From positions 71,052-135,051 of the forward strand of contig NZ_CAAGHK010000075.1 of assembly GCF_900769625.1 (NCBI RefSeq): a DNA stretch of 64,000 nt, given 5' to 3'. This DNA is from an uncultured Clostridium sp. Lineage in GTDB: Bacteria > Bacillota > Clostridia > Clostridiales > Clostridiaceae. The notes below the pieces were generated by a model. That model saw nothing but the letters and a program-made list of their open reading frames with translations, made no database searches and was not told where the DNA came from. Of this stretch, positions 8,443-18,214 are shown one piece after another. The position numbers were made by a program, and so were the translations under genes. Each line of letters opens with the position of its first letter. Position 1 is the stretch's first letter.

Positions 8443-9918
8443 CTATCTAAGTGCTGTATTAATTACCTTTCCTGCAACCTGAGCTGCTGCTGTAGAACCG
8501 TATCCTCCATTTTCTACAATTACAGCTACAGCTACCTTAGGATTTTCTGCTGGTGCAAATCCTATAAACCATGAATGTGGTTTTGCAGGTGTACCATCAG
8601 GTAGGTTATGGTCAGCAGTACCTGTCTTTCCTGCTGCATTTGTACCTTTGAAATAACTCCATGAACCATTTACTTTAGAATCCACAAGGTTTTTCATATA
8701 TTCTTTAATTATTGCTGAATCATTTGCTCCAATAACCTGTTTACGAACTTTAGGCTCAATACTTTTTACTAAATTCCCATCTTTATCAATTACCTTGCTT
8801 ACTAATGTCGGCTCCATCATCTTGCCATCATTAGCAATTGTACTTGAAACTAATGCCATCTGAATTGGTGTAGCAAGTATACTACTCTGACCTATTCCTG
8901 TCTGAGCAATGCTTCCTGTTTCATATGACTTAAGTTCAGGAAATCTGCTATTTTCAATAGTAAATCCATTTGCTTCTATTGAATTATTGAAACCATAATC
9001 CTCAGCTGTAGCTTTAAGTTTATCATTTCCAAGCTCCATTGCAAGTGTTCCAAATACAACATTGCTTGAAACCTTGAATGCTTCTCTTAAATCTATAGTT
9101 CCATAAACAGCGTTATTTGCATTACTTAAAGAATGGCTGTCGTTAAATACTATTTTTCCTTCATCTATAAAAGTTCTATTTGTTATACCGCTTATATTCT
9201 CCAATGCACTTGTCAAAGTGATTGTCTTGAATGTTGAGCCAGGTGGATATAATCCTGCTGTTGCTCTGTTTATAAGTGGAGAATCATCAGCACTCCCTGC
9301 ATTAGCTGCATCCATTGCTGCTTTTAAGTCATTAGGATTATATGTTGGTTTTGAAACCATCGCTAAAACTTCTCCAGTCTTAGGATTTAATGCAACAACT
9401 GCACCTTTGTTATTGCCTAATGCATCGTATGATGCCTGTTGAAGTGCAGGGTCTAAAGTCGTAACAACTCCATTCCCTATTTTTATCTCATCCTGTTTTC
9501 TTGTTTCAAACATTGATTTTAATTTATCAATGCTGAAATCATTAAGCAGACTTGAAAAATTATTCTGAAGCTTACTATAACTTGAAAGCTCTTTATTGTA
9601 ATTTGCTTCAAGACCTACAGCCCCATATATATTGCTGTTATATCCTAACGCATGAACATATAAATCATTGTTTATATATGTCCTCTTCTGAGTTAATGCA
9701 TCTACTCTTTCACTCTTTGTTAATGGATTTCCATTTCTATCGTAAATAGTTCCCCTTAACACTTCATTTGATGTTGCATAAATTCTTTTATTCCCTGGCT
9801 GTTCTGCTATTGCAGGAGCAGAGAATGTCTGAAAATATGCAATGTAAGATATAAGAGCTACAAAGCAGAATAGAAAAACTATCATAACTTGTTTTATACT
9901 GTTTGAATTATCCTTCAT
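8443..9918 (-). CDS. Penicillin-binding protein (transpeptidase), SEDS partner
   Basis: Membrane-anchored peptidoglycan transpeptidase. From the chosen ATG at 9918 it has 491 residues. A single N-terminal transmembrane helix (about residues 10-30) is followed by a short PBP2-type N-terminal region (RGTIYDRNGNPL) and the penicillin-binding domain. The active-site motifs are PPGSTFK (Ser about 228, Lys 231), SSN (284-286) and KTGTA (431-435). The ATG follows a GAGGAGGG site and starts one base after the FtsW-like stop, so the two are translated together, as expected for a SEDS glycosyltransferase/bPBP pair. The B. subtilis PbpA or mycobacterial PbpA type is the nearest description. Confidence 0.9.
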   Translation of the reverse strand: MKDNSNSIKQVMIVFLFCFVALISYIAYFQTFSAPAIAEQPGNKRIYATSNEVLRGTIYDRNGNPLTKSERVDALTQKRTYINNDLYVHALGYNSNIYGAVGLEANYNKELSSYSKLQNNFSSLLNDFSIDKLKSMFETRKQDEIKIGNGVVTTLDPALQQASYDALGNNKGAVVALNPKTGEVLAMVSKPTYNPNDLKAAMDAANAGSADDSPLINRATAGLYPPGSTFKTITLTSALENISGITNRTFIDEGKIVFNDSHSLSNANNAVYGTIDLREAFKVSSNVVFGTLAMELGNDKLKATAEDYGFNNSIEANGFTIENSRFPELKSYETGSIAQTGIGQSSILATPIQMALVSSTIANDGKMMEPTLVSKVIDKDGNLVKSIEPKVRKQVIGANDSAIIKEYMKNLVDSKVNGSWSYFKGTNAAGKTGTADHNLPDGTPAKPHSWFIGFAPAENPKVAVAVIVENGGYGSTAAAQVAGKVINTALR

Positions 9919-9919
9919 T

Positions 9920-11140
9920 TTAGCCCTCCTCTGATATCTTTTGAAGTATAGCCAGAGCAAAGAACATTGTTAACATTGAAGAACCACCATAACTTATCAG
10001 AGGCAGTGTAATACCTGTCAGTGGAATTATAGCAAAAACTCCTCCAATGATAACTAGTACCTGACATGCAATCATTGCACTAAGGCCAATTGTATTAAGC
10101 TGTGAAAATTTGTCTTTTACTCTAAATGCTGCTCTCATTCCTCTATAGAAGAATAAGAAATATATTATCATAATTCCAAGACCAAATACCATTCCAAGTT
10201 CTTCACAGATAACTGCAAATATTAAATCTGAAGTATTGACTGGTACAAATCCTGGATATCCCTGACCTAATCCACTTCCAAACATTCCACCTGAGGAAAT
10301 TGCATAAAGCCCTTGAATAATCTGATATCCACCTCCATTTGGATCGCTCCACGGATCTCTCCAGATATCTATTCTCGCTTGAACATGTGAAAATAAATGA
10401 TATGCAGCAAAAGCTCCAACTGCCGATAAAACAATTGTTATTGCAACATATTTCTTTTTACCAGTAGAAACATAAAGCATTGTTACTGCTATACCAAAGA
10501 ATATTAATGCTGAACCTAAATCTTTCTGCATAACGAGACAACCTAAACAAAACACTGAAACAAGAGCAGGCTGCCATAGCTGTTTAAAATCTTCTTTAAT
10601 ATCATTTTTATCTTCATATCCCATCAATGCTGAAGCAAGATATAATACAAAAGTTATCTTTCCAAATTCTGATGGCTGAAACCCAAATCCACCAATTGTA
10701 ACCCAGTTTGTTGCTCCATTAATTTCCTTTCCTGCAATCAGTGCCATAGGCATTATCAATACAGTTGCAATTAAAAATATATTTTTATACTTAGAAAAAT
10801 TTCGGATATCTGGTATTGCAACTACAAGCACAATAAAAAATATAATCCCCGCTGTAAACCACATGAACTGTTTTATTGCAACACTTGTATCAAGTCTATA
10901 CATAACCGCTATACCTATAACCGATAATATACATGCAAATGTAATCAAAAATTTATCCCCCTGGGGATAAAACTTACGTATTAATATTTGTGTTGCTGTT
11001 ACAAGTGCACATACTATTAAGCCCATCTTTATAGCACCATTATCCATTGGATCCTTTAAAACTGCCAGATTAATAAAAAGAGCCATGCAGAGTATGTATG
11101 TCAAAAGCAGCAATACAACTTCATCTTTTTTTATTTTCAA
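9920..11140 (-). CDS. FtsW/RodA/SpoVE family peptidoglycan glycosyltransferase
   Basis: SEDS-family polytopic membrane protein of 406 residues with about ten hydrophobic segments. Signatures include GATNWVTIGGFGFQPSEFGK, GYQIIQGLYAISSGGMFGSG and the C-terminal PLTGITLPLISYGGSS, the classic FtsW/RodA block. It polymerises lipid II outside the membrane together with the PBP encoded immediately downstream. Whether it serves division, elongation or sporulation cannot be told from sequence. The FHA gene lies upstream, and the FHA-FtsW-PBP order resembles the actinobacterial fhaB-rodA-pbpA arrangement. Confidence 0.93.
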   Translation of the reverse strand: MKIKKDEVVLLLLTYILCMALFINLAVLKDPMDNGAIKMGLIVCALVTATQILIRKFYPQGDKFLITFACILSVIGIAVMYRLDTSVAIKQFMWFTAGIIFFIVLVVAIPDIRNFSKYKNIFLIATVLIMPMALIAGKEINGATNWVTIGGFGFQPSEFGKITFVLYLASALMGYEDKNDIKEDFKQLWQPALVSVFCLGCLVMQKDLGSALIFFGIAVTMLYVSTGKKKYVAITIVLSAVGAFAAYHLFSHVQARIDIWRDPWSDPNGGGYQIIQGLYAISSGGMFGSGLGQGYPGFVPVNTSDLIFAVICEELGMVFGLGIMIIYFLFFYRGMRAAFRVKDKFSQLNTIGLSAMIACQVLVIIGGVFAIIPLTGITLPLISYGGSSMLTMFFALAILQKISEEG

Positions 11141-11157
11141 AATATCTCACCTCATAT

Positions 11158-11220
11158 CAATTGACAGTTGAAAATTATTAATGATGAAAATCACAGATTT
11201 TCTTATTATCAACTGCTAAT
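11158..11220. repeat. Degenerate dispersed hairpin repeat, copy D
   Basis: Sequence with TTGACAGTTGAAAATTATTA on one side and TTATTATCAACTGCTAAT on the other, around a GAAAATC-aca-GATTTTC hairpin. It is related in layout to copies A-C but more diverged. Confidence 0.4.
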
Positions 11221-11248
11221 TTTAATTTTATAACATATATGTATTTTC

Positions 11249-11291
11249 TAAGGCTCAGCTAATTATATTTAATAATATAAGCTGAGCCTTA
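11249..11291 (-). terminator. Hairpin between FHA and FtsW-like genes
   Basis: An 11-base perfect stem (AAGGCTCAGCT / AGCTGAGCCTT) lies right after the FHA stop. The T tract is weak, so it could be a partial terminator or a processing site inside the FHA-FtsW-PBP unit. Confidence 0.55.
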
Positions 11292-11298
11292 AATTATA

Positions 11299-11742
11299 TT
11301 ATGTTAAAATCTTAAATACTCCACTGCCGATTCTTACTTCGTCTCTATTTGAAAGCTTAGCTCTTCCTTTTAATTTATTTCCATTTAAATAAGTTCCATT
11401 AGTACTATTTAAATCTTCCAAAAACAAGCCATTATTTCTAACTAAAATCTGTGCATGATTACCTGAAACATGCTGGTCAGCCATAACTATAGAGTTCCCT
11501 TCTTTTCTACCAATACTCAAATCAGACCTTATTGGAATAATCGATCCTTCTTTAAGTCCTCTGGCATCTCCGCTTTGTATTATTTCTAATCCATAATTAC
11601 CGTTAGTTCTTGGCGGTCTTCTTCTTTTGCCTCCATTTTTAACGTCTTTATACATTATCTTTAAGGCATAGTATATTATTACGTATAATATGATGATAAA
11701 AACAAGTCCAAATCCTATTCCTACCATTTTCGAAAAACTCAT
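11299..11742 (-). CDS. Membrane-anchored FHA domain protein
   Basis: Protein of 147 residues: one N-terminal transmembrane helix (about 8-28), a basic linker (KNGGKRRRPPR), and a C-terminal forkhead-associated domain. The FHA core is clear: LSIGRKEGNSI, DQHVSGNHAQI and NSTNGTYLNG. FHA domains bind phosphothreonine, so this protein probably links Ser/Thr kinase signalling to the FtsW/PBP wall synthases encoded downstream, like mycobacterial FhaB. That role is inference from position. No kinase gene is visible nearby. Confidence 0.9.
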   Translation of the reverse strand: MSFSKMVGIGFGLVFIIILYVIIYYALKIMYKDVKNGGKRRRPPRTNGNYGLEIIQSGDARGLKEGSIIPIRSDLSIGRKEGNSIVMADQHVSGNHAQILVRNNGLFLEDLNSTNGTYLNGNKLKGRAKLSNRDEVRIGSGVFKILT

Positions 11743-11847
11743 ATCTTCACCTCAATATCTATTTGCTATATCATATCACATATTGATTATACAACAAAAA
11801 CTCTATTATGGCATAACAAATGCCACATTGTAATAATGAATTCATAA

Positions 11848-14670
11848 TTATAATACATTTCTTAAATATTTACCAGTATAAGATTTTTCTTCTTTGCTTA
11901 TTTGTTCTGGAGTACCACACTTTATAACAGTACCACCCTTATCTCCACCTTCTGGTCCTAAATCAATTAAATAATCTGCACATTTTATCATATCAAGATT
12001 ATGCTCAATTACAACTACTGTATTTCCAGCATCAACAAGTCTCTGTAGAATCTCTACAAGTCTGTTTACATCATCAATATGTAATCCTGTTGTCGGCTCA
12101 TCCAATATATATAATGTCTTTCCTGTACTTCTCTTTGATAATTCATATGCAAGCTTTATTCTCTGAGCTTCACCACCAGATAACTGAGTTGAAGGCTGAC
12201 CTAATCTTATATATCCCAATCCAACATCCTTTAACGTCTGAATCTTATTCTTTATTCTTGGCATATTTTCAAAGAATACTAATGCTTCTTCAACAGTCAT
12301 ATCCAATACATCTGAGATACTCTTTCCCTTGTATTTAACTTCTAATGTTTCTCTGTTATACCTCTTACCTTTACATACTTCACAAGGTACATAAACATCA
12401 GATAAGAACTGCATTTCTATTTTTATTATTCCATCTCCAGAGCATGCTTCGCATCTTCCACCTTTAACATTGAAGCTAAATCTTCCTGGCTTATATCCCC
12501 TCATTTTAGCTTCATTTGTCTGTGAAAATAATTCTCTTATAATATCAAAAGTACCTGTGTATGTTGCTGGATTTGAACGTGGAGTTCTTCCTATTGGACT
12601 TTGATCTATATCTATTATCTTATCAATATTTTCATATCCCTGAATTTCTTTATGTTTACCAACTGGATTTTTACTCTTATTAATAAGCTTATTTAACCCC
12701 TTATATAATATTTCATTTACAAGAGTACTCTTACCAGAACCAGACACACCTGTAACAATGCTCAAAGTTCCTAAAGGAATAGATACATTTATGTTTTTTA
12801 GATTATTTTCTTTTGCTCCAACTACTTTTATTACATTACCATTCCCTTTGCGTCTCACTTCAGGTACCTTAATTGCTTTCTGACCTGTCAGATACTGACC
12901 TGTTATTGATCTTTCACATGCTTTGATTTCGTCAAGAGTACCAGCAGCTACAATCTCTCCACCATGTTCCCCAGCTCCAGGACCGATATCAACTATGTAA
13001 TCTGCCTCTTTCATAGTATCTTCATCATGTTCAACAACTATTACTGTATTTCCAACATCCCTTAAATTCTTTAATGTCTGAATAAGTCTGTCATTATCCC
13101 TCTGATGAAGTCCTATACTTGGTTCATCAAGAATATACAGTACTCCCATCAGAGATGATCCTATTTGTGTTGCAAGTCTTATTCTCTGAGATTCACCACC
13201 CGAAAGTGTTCCTGAATTTCTTGCTAAACTTAAATAATCAAGACCAACATCTAATAAAAATTGTAATCTGTTTTTGATTTCTCTTATTATCTGCTCACTT
13301 ATTATTTTATCTTTTTCAGAAAACTCTACACTGTTTATAAAAGCTAATTCATCTTTTATTGATAAAGTAGTAAATTCATATATATTTTTTCCACCAACTG
13401 TAACTGCAAGGGCTTCTTTTTTTAGTCTCGCTCCCTTACATTTTGGACAGTGAGCATCACTCATATATTGTTCTATATCGCCTTTTATAACATCTGAATT
13501 TGTTTCATTATATCTTCTCTTTAATGAATTAATTTCACCATCATAAGCATAGTTATATGTAGCTTTTACACCATCTTTCACATAATCAACTTTAATTCTT
13601 TTTCCTTCAGTTCCATACAATAATAAATTAATCTGATTCTTATCTAAATCCTTTATTGGTTTGTCTAATTCAAGTCCATATTCTCTGCTGAGTGCCTGTA
13701 ATATTGCATAAGTCCATGAATCATCTTTTAATCTTCCTGCCCCCCATGTTGCAACTGCACCTTCCATTATGCTCAAGTTAGTATCTGGAATAACTAACTT
13801 CTCATCAATTTCAATAAGAGTTCCTAATCCATCACAGTAATCGCATTTACCAAATGGCGAATTGAAAGAAAATAGTCTAGGTGCAAGTTCATCTATGCTT
13901 ATTCCGCAGTCAGGACATGCAAAATTTTCGCTGAATAAGTTTTCTTCTCCACCTACAATACTGGCAATAACTAATCCTTCACCCATTTTTAATGCTGTTT
14001 CTATAGATTCAGTAAGTCTTCCCTCAATACCTTCCTTAATCACTATTCTATCGACAACAGCTTCAATATTATGCTTCTTGTTTTTATCTAATTTGACGTC
14101 TTCTTCAGTCAAATCATATAATTCTCCATCAATTCTCGCTCTTATAAATCCATTTTTCTTTATATTCTCTAATAACTTTTCATGAGTTCCTTTTCTTCCT
14201 CTTACCATTGGTGATAATATCTGAAGTTTACTTCTATCCCCATAACTCATGATTTTATCAACAATCTGGTCAATAGATTGTTTTGTTATTTCCCTTCCAC
14301 ACTTAGGGCAGTGAGGTATACCAACCCTTGCATATAATAATCTTAAATAGTCATATATTTCTGTTATTGTACCAACTGTAGATCTTGGATTTTTACTTGT
14401 TGTTTTCTGGTCAATTGATATAGCTGGTGATAATCCCTCTATATGTTCCACATCAGGTTTATCCATCTGACCTAAAAACATTCTTGCATATGAAGATAAA
14501 GATTCAACATATCTTCTCTGACCTTCTGCATACAGAGTATCAAATGCAAGCGATGATTTTCCCGACCCTGATAAGCCAGTGAAAACAACTAATTTATCTC
14601 TTGGAATTTCAACGCTTACATTCTTTAAGTTATTGACTTTTGCGCCTTTAATTACTATCTTATCGTTCAC
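11848..14670 (-). CDS. uvrA: Excinuclease ABC subunit A
   Basis: Damage-recognising ATPase of nucleotide excision repair, 940 residues with two ABC ATPase modules. Walker A motifs are FTGLSGSGKSSLAF near the N-terminus and VTGVSGSGKSTLV in the second half; two signature blocks (GTLSGGESQRIRLA, QLSGGEAQRIKLA) and zinc-binding CPKCG, CPDCG and CEACSGDG motifs are present. The start chosen is the GTG at 14670, because AAGGAG lies eight bases upstream; the open frame's earlier GTG overlaps that ribosome site. It follows uvrB, with a dispersed repeat (14699-14762) between, so it is probably cotranscribed and SOS-controlled with it. Confidence 0.97.
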   Translation of the reverse strand: MNDKIVIKGAKVNNLKNVSVEIPRDKLVVFTGLSGSGKSSLAFDTLYAEGQRRYVESLSSYARMFLGQMDKPDVEHIEGLSPAISIDQKTTSKNPRSTVGTITEIYDYLRLLYARVGIPHCPKCGREITKQSIDQIVDKIMSYGDRSKLQILSPMVRGRKGTHEKLLENIKKNGFIRARIDGELYDLTEEDVKLDKNKKHNIEAVVDRIVIKEGIEGRLTESIETALKMGEGLVIASIVGGEENLFSENFACPDCGISIDELAPRLFSFNSPFGKCDYCDGLGTLIEIDEKLVIPDTNLSIMEGAVATWGAGRLKDDSWTYAILQALSREYGLELDKPIKDLDKNQINLLLYGTEGKRIKVDYVKDGVKATYNYAYDGEINSLKRRYNETNSDVIKGDIEQYMSDAHCPKCKGARLKKEALAVTVGGKNIYEFTTLSIKDELAFINSVEFSEKDKIISEQIIREIKNRLQFLLDVGLDYLSLARNSGTLSGGESQRIRLATQIGSSLMGVLYILDEPSIGLHQRDNDRLIQTLKNLRDVGNTVIVVEHDEDTMKEADYIVDIGPGAGEHGGEIVAAGTLDEIKACERSITGQYLTGQKAIKVPEVRRKGNGNVIKVVGAKENNLKNINVSIPLGTLSIVTGVSGSGKSTLVNEILYKGLNKLINKSKNPVGKHKEIQGYENIDKIIDIDQSPIGRTPRSNPATYTGTFDIIRELFSQTNEAKMRGYKPGRFSFNVKGGRCEACSGDGIIKIEMQFLSDVYVPCEVCKGKRYNRETLEVKYKGKSISDVLDMTVEEALVFFENMPRIKNKIQTLKDVGLGYIRLGQPSTQLSGGEAQRIKLAYELSKRSTGKTLYILDEPTTGLHIDDVNRLVEILQRLVDAGNTVVVIEHNLDMIKCADYLIDLGPEGGDKGGTVIKCGTPEQISKEEKSYTGKYLRNVL

Positions 14671-14698
14671 TAAATACACTCCTTTTTTATACTAACTA

Positions 14699-14762
14699 TT
14701 ATTAATTCAAAATCCCCCGAGGGATTTTTTCCTTAACTCTCAATTTTCAACTTTTAACTGTT
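14699..14762. repeat. Dispersed intergenic hairpin repeat, copy B
   Basis: Arm CTTAACTCTCAATTTTCAAC with an internal palindrome AAAATCCCCCGAGGGATTTT. The repeat supplies the last codons and the TGA stop of uvrB (…QLKVEN), so the repeat edge lies inside the coding sequence. Confidence 0.65.
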
Positions 14763-16713
14763 CAATAATATCTCTAAGTTCTGCTGCTCTCTCGAATTGT
14801 AAGTTCTTAGCTGCCAGCATCATTTCATCTTTATATTCCTTAATAAGCTTATCTCTTTCCTTCTTAGTAAGCTTCTTACTTTCATCAGCTTTATACTCTG
14901 CAGTTTCTTCTGCAACTTTTGTAGCTTCAATAACATCTCTTACATCCTTAATTATTGTTGTAGGTGTTATTCCGTGTTCTTCATTATATTTCTTTTGTAT
15001 CTCTCTTCTTCTTTCAGTTTCCTTAATTGCCTTATCCATTGATTTAGTTATATTATCAGCATACATTATAACTCTGCTCTCTGAATTTCTGGCTGCTCTT
15101 CCTATAGTCTGAATTAATGATGTCTCAGATCTTAAAAAGCCCTCCTTATCTGCATCAAGTATTGCAACAAGTGCAACTTCTGGTATATCAAGACCTTCTC
15201 TTAAAAGATTTATTCCTACAAGAACATCAAATTCACCATTCCTAAGATCTTTTATTATCTTCATTCTTTCTATAGTTTGAATTTCTGAGTGCATATAAGT
15301 AGTTTTTACTCCTAGCTCAGTAAGATACTTTGTGAGATCTTCTGCCATACGTTTTGTAAGTGTTGTTACAAGTGTCCTGAATCCACGTGCTGTTGTCTTA
15401 TTTATTTCTCCAAATAAATCATCTATTTGCCCTGTAACAGGTCTTATTACTATCTCTGGATCAAGAAGTCCTGTTGGTCTTATTATCTGTTCAGCAATTT
15501 CATCAGAATGGTCAAGTTCATATTGTGAAGGTGTTGCACTTACAAAAACAACCTGATTTATTTTCTTTTCAAATTCCTCAAACTTCAAAGGTCTGTTATC
15601 GAAAGCACATGGCAATCTGAAACCATAATCAACAAGCGTATTTTTTCTTGATCTGTCTCCAGCATACATTGCTCTTACCTGTGGCAAAGTTACATGACTT
15701 TCATCTATAAACATTAAAAAATCTTCTGGAAAATAATCAAGCAATGTTTTAGGTGGTGTTCCTGAATCCCTTCCATCTAGTATTCTTGAATAATTTTCAA
15801 TTCCACTGCAATATCCCATTTCCTTTATCATTTCGATATCGTAGTTTGTTCTCTGTCTTAATCTCTGTGCTTCAAGAAGTTTATCCTGAGAATTCAGTTC
15901 TCTCAGTCTATCTTCCAATTCATCCTCAATTGTTCCTATTGCCCTGTCTACAGTCTCTTTTGATGTAGCAAAGTGGGATGCAGGAGTTATTGCCACATGA
16001 TTTCTGTCTCCAATTATACTTCCTGTTAATACATCAAATTCTCTTATTCTATCTATTTCATCACCAAAAAATTCAATCCTTATTCCTTTATTAGAATATG
16101 ATGCTGGAATTATGTCTAATGAATCTCCTCTTACTCTGAATGTCCCTCTTGAAAAGTCAATATCATTTCTTTCATACTGTATTTCTACAAGTTTCTTTAT
16201 TATTTCATTTCTTTCCTTTTCCATGCCTGTTCTTAAGCTTAAAGTAAGCTTTTTATACTCATCTGGATTACCAAGTCCATATATACATGATACTGATGCA
16301 ACTATTATTACATCTCGTCTTTCAAATAAAGCTGATGTTGCTGAGTGACGAAGCTTATCTATTTCATCATTTATCGATGCATCTTTTTCAATGAAAGTAT
16401 CTGTCTGAGGGACATATGCTTCCGGCTGATAATAATCATAGTAAGATACAAAGTATTCAACTATATTATCTGGAAAGAATTCTTTAAACTCTGAACATAA
16501 CTGAGCTGCCAGAGTCTTATTGTGTGCAAGTATTATTGTCGGTCTCTGTAACCTTTCTATGATATTTGCCATAGTAAATGTCTTACCTGATCCAGTTACT
16601 CCAAGAAGTGTCTGTCCCCTATGATTTTTTTTAATTGAATCAACAATTTTATCTATTGCCTGAGGTTGATCACCTGTGGGCTTAAATTTTGAATGAATTT
16701 TAAATTCTCCCAA
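14740..16713 (-). CDS. uvrB: Excinuclease ABC subunit B
   Basis: Helicase-like damage verification subunit of nucleotide excision repair, 657 residues. It has Walker A GVTGSGKTFTMA, the beta-hairpin region VSYYDYYQPEAYVP, DESH box FIDESHVTLPQ, helicase motifs GINLLREGLD and IQTIGRAARN, and a C-terminal UVR domain (MMLAAKNLQFERAAELRD). The start is the TTG at 16713: GGAGGAG precedes it at the right distance and the product then begins with the family's usual GEFKIHS. Eleven more codons are open upstream to an ATG that lacks a ribosome site. A LexA-like box and a promoter precede it. Confidence 0.97.
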   Translation of the reverse strand: MGEFKIHSKFKPTGDQPQAIDKIVDSIKKNHRGQTLLGVTGSGKTFTMANIIERLQRPTIILAHNKTLAAQLCSEFKEFFPDNIVEYFVSYYDYYQPEAYVPQTDTFIEKDASINDEIDKLRHSATSALFERRDVIIVASVSCIYGLGNPDEYKKLTLSLRTGMEKERNEIIKKLVEIQYERNDIDFSRGTFRVRGDSLDIIPASYSNKGIRIEFFGDEIDRIREFDVLTGSIIGDRNHVAITPASHFATSKETVDRAIGTIEDELEDRLRELNSQDKLLEAQRLRQRTNYDIEMIKEMGYCSGIENYSRILDGRDSGTPPKTLLDYFPEDFLMFIDESHVTLPQVRAMYAGDRSRKNTLVDYGFRLPCAFDNRPLKFEEFEKKINQVVFVSATPSQYELDHSDEIAEQIIRPTGLLDPEIVIRPVTGQIDDLFGEINKTTARGFRTLVTTLTKRMAEDLTKYLTELGVKTTYMHSEIQTIERMKIIKDLRNGEFDVLVGINLLREGLDIPEVALVAILDADKEGFLRSETSLIQTIGRAARNSESRVIMYADNITKSMDKAIKETERRREIQKKYNEEHGITPTTIIKDVRDVIEATKVAEETAEYKADESKKLTKKERDKLIKEYKDEMMLAAKNLQFERAAELRDIIEQLKVEN

Positions 16714-16739
16714 TTTAACTCCTCCTATCCACAATTTCT

Positions 16740-16753
16740 CGAACAAACATTCG
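16740..16753 (-). promoter_or_regulatory. LexA (SOS) box-like operator of uvrBA
   Basis: CGAACAAACATTCG matches the Gram-positive LexA/DinR consensus CGAAC-RNRY-GTTCG except for one position. It lies between the predicted promoter (16767-16795) and the uvrB start, where a bound repressor would block transcription. Confidence 0.75.
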
Positions 16754-16766
16754 TAATATAATTACT

Positions 16767-16795
16767 ATTGTACTTTTCCTTATACTCTAAGTCAA
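16767..16795 (-). promoter_or_regulatory. Predicted sigma-A promoter of uvrBA
   Basis: Minus strand TTGACT (-35, 16790-16795), a 17-base spacer and TACAAT (-10, 16767-16772). The predicted start is just upstream of the LexA-like box. Confidence 0.7.
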
Positions 16796-16832
16796 TAAAT
16801 TATTAAATAAAGCTTCACTATATTCTTATTAT

Positions 16833-16872
16833 GCACAAAAAATTCAAGCAATTCCATAGAACTGCTTGAATC
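16833..16872 (-). terminator. Rho-independent terminator of the PDZ membrane protein gene
   Basis: Minus strand TTCAAGCA / TGCTTGAA stem followed by TTTTTTG, 13 bases after the stop of the gene at 16885. It closes the ftsE-ftsX-ctpB-minJ-like run. Confidence 0.85.
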
Positions 16873-16884
16873 ATATATAAATAA

Positions 16885-18195
16885 TCACTTATTATCTGTT
16901 CTGCTTTTGTTTATAGCATTTAGAACTTCTTCAAATGTTTTAGATTCTGTTTTTGAATCATCATTACCAGCACTATTCTCATGTTTAGCTGCTGGCACAA
17001 GCAGTACGCCAAGTCTACTCTTATTATGTACATAATTTATTTCTTTTATGACACCATCACAATCTCTTATCTTAATTACTGCTTTATGAAGATTTTTTTT
17101 TAGTATTGCATAAATATCCTTTTCACATTCTATATATTGATTATTAACAGAAATAATCTTACTATTCACACCAATGTTAAATTCTTTCATTCTAGAATCA
17201 TTTCCTATCTCCAGAACAACAAGACCATTTTTATCGCTTACAAACTTCGGCTGCCTTTTCATCTCATTATCTCTCTGGAGTTTAAACATGACTTCATGTG
17301 CCACAGGTGCAAATATTACGACAAATATTTCCCCGGAAATTCCGAATCTTACTAATTGTGCTGCAATAACAAGCAGAATACCATAAGAAAAAATATATAT
17401 TCCTGATACTGCTGCCTTCTCTCTTTTTGTTCTTGTATATGTAACAGATGAATAACCTAGAACTGCATAAAAAGAAAATATAGATAAAAAAGCTGCTTTT
17501 AAAATATTAATACTATCCAATGATTTAAATGCAGACCAGTAAGCGGGAATCTCTGATAAAGGTATACTTAAATAGTCCCCATATAAGCTCTGCATATTTC
17601 CTATAATCATTATTGCAAGAGGAAGAACCCAGTATCTCTTTAATGAATATCCTCCTAAAATTTCATTTTCTTTTTTTATTAGAATAGGAAAAGCCCCTCT
17701 ATGTCCATCTAAAAATACAAGTATTCCTTCAACAACATGCATGACTCCTACAAATATCATCATGTAAAGTATATCGAGATTAAAAACATATGTATAATCT
17801 GCTTCCGGAATAATCATGCCGATTACTTTTAAAATAATACTTATAATTCCTAGCACTGATGCTGAATATGAAAAACATACAAAAGAAGGCTTTATAGCCA
17901 TAAGTATTATTGATGTTAAAAATAATATCTCTATTCTGCAGTTTTCATTAAATACTACCCCACATAAATTTAAAATCAGACTTCCTATAATCCCCCCAAG
18001 TACTCCAAAAATAAATTGAGATAGCGTGAGTTCAAGAACAGACTCAACACTACCTCCTACCATTATTTTCTGCATTGCTGCTCTTTTTTTATTCTTAAAA
18101 TAAAAAACAGTCAGCAATCCTAATAGTATAAATACAGATGGGGGGAATAATATTGCACCGCATATACTTCTTAATGTAGAAATAACAATATCCAT
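16885..18195 (-). CDS. Polytopic membrane protein with C-terminal PDZ domain (MinJ-like)
   Basis: Protein of 436 residues with about eight hydrophobic segments in the first 300 residues, then a soluble PDZ-like domain (about 310-375, including NIGVNSKIISVNNQYIECEK) and a charged tail. In B. subtilis the division-site protein MinJ has the same layout and also lies beside ctpB and ftsEX, upstream of uvrBA. The gene order here supports that it is the counterpart, acting in division-site selection or in organising membrane complexes. Sequence similarity to MinJ is not visible by eye, so the functional transfer is inference. It begins 19 bases after the protease stop. Confidence 0.75.
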   Translation of the reverse strand: MDIVISTLRSICGAILFPPSVFILLGLLTVFYFKNKKRAAMQKIMVGGSVESVLELTLSQFIFGVLGGIIGSLILNLCGVVFNENCRIEILFLTSIILMAIKPSFVCFSYSASVLGIISIILKVIGMIIPEADYTYVFNLDILYMMIFVGVMHVVEGILVFLDGHRGAFPILIKKENEILGGYSLKRYWVLPLAIMIIGNMQSLYGDYLSIPLSEIPAYWSAFKSLDSINILKAAFLSIFSFYAVLGYSSVTYTRTKREKAAVSGIYIFSYGILLVIAAQLVRFGISGEIFVVIFAPVAHEVMFKLQRDNEMKRQPKFVSDKNGLVVLEIGNDSRMKEFNIGVNSKIISVNNQYIECEKDIYAILKKNLHKAVIKIRDCDGVIKEINYVHNKSRLGVLLVPAAKHENSAGNDDSKTESKTFEEVLNAINKSRTDNK

Positions 18196-18214
18196 ACAAT
18201 AATTCCCCTTTTCT

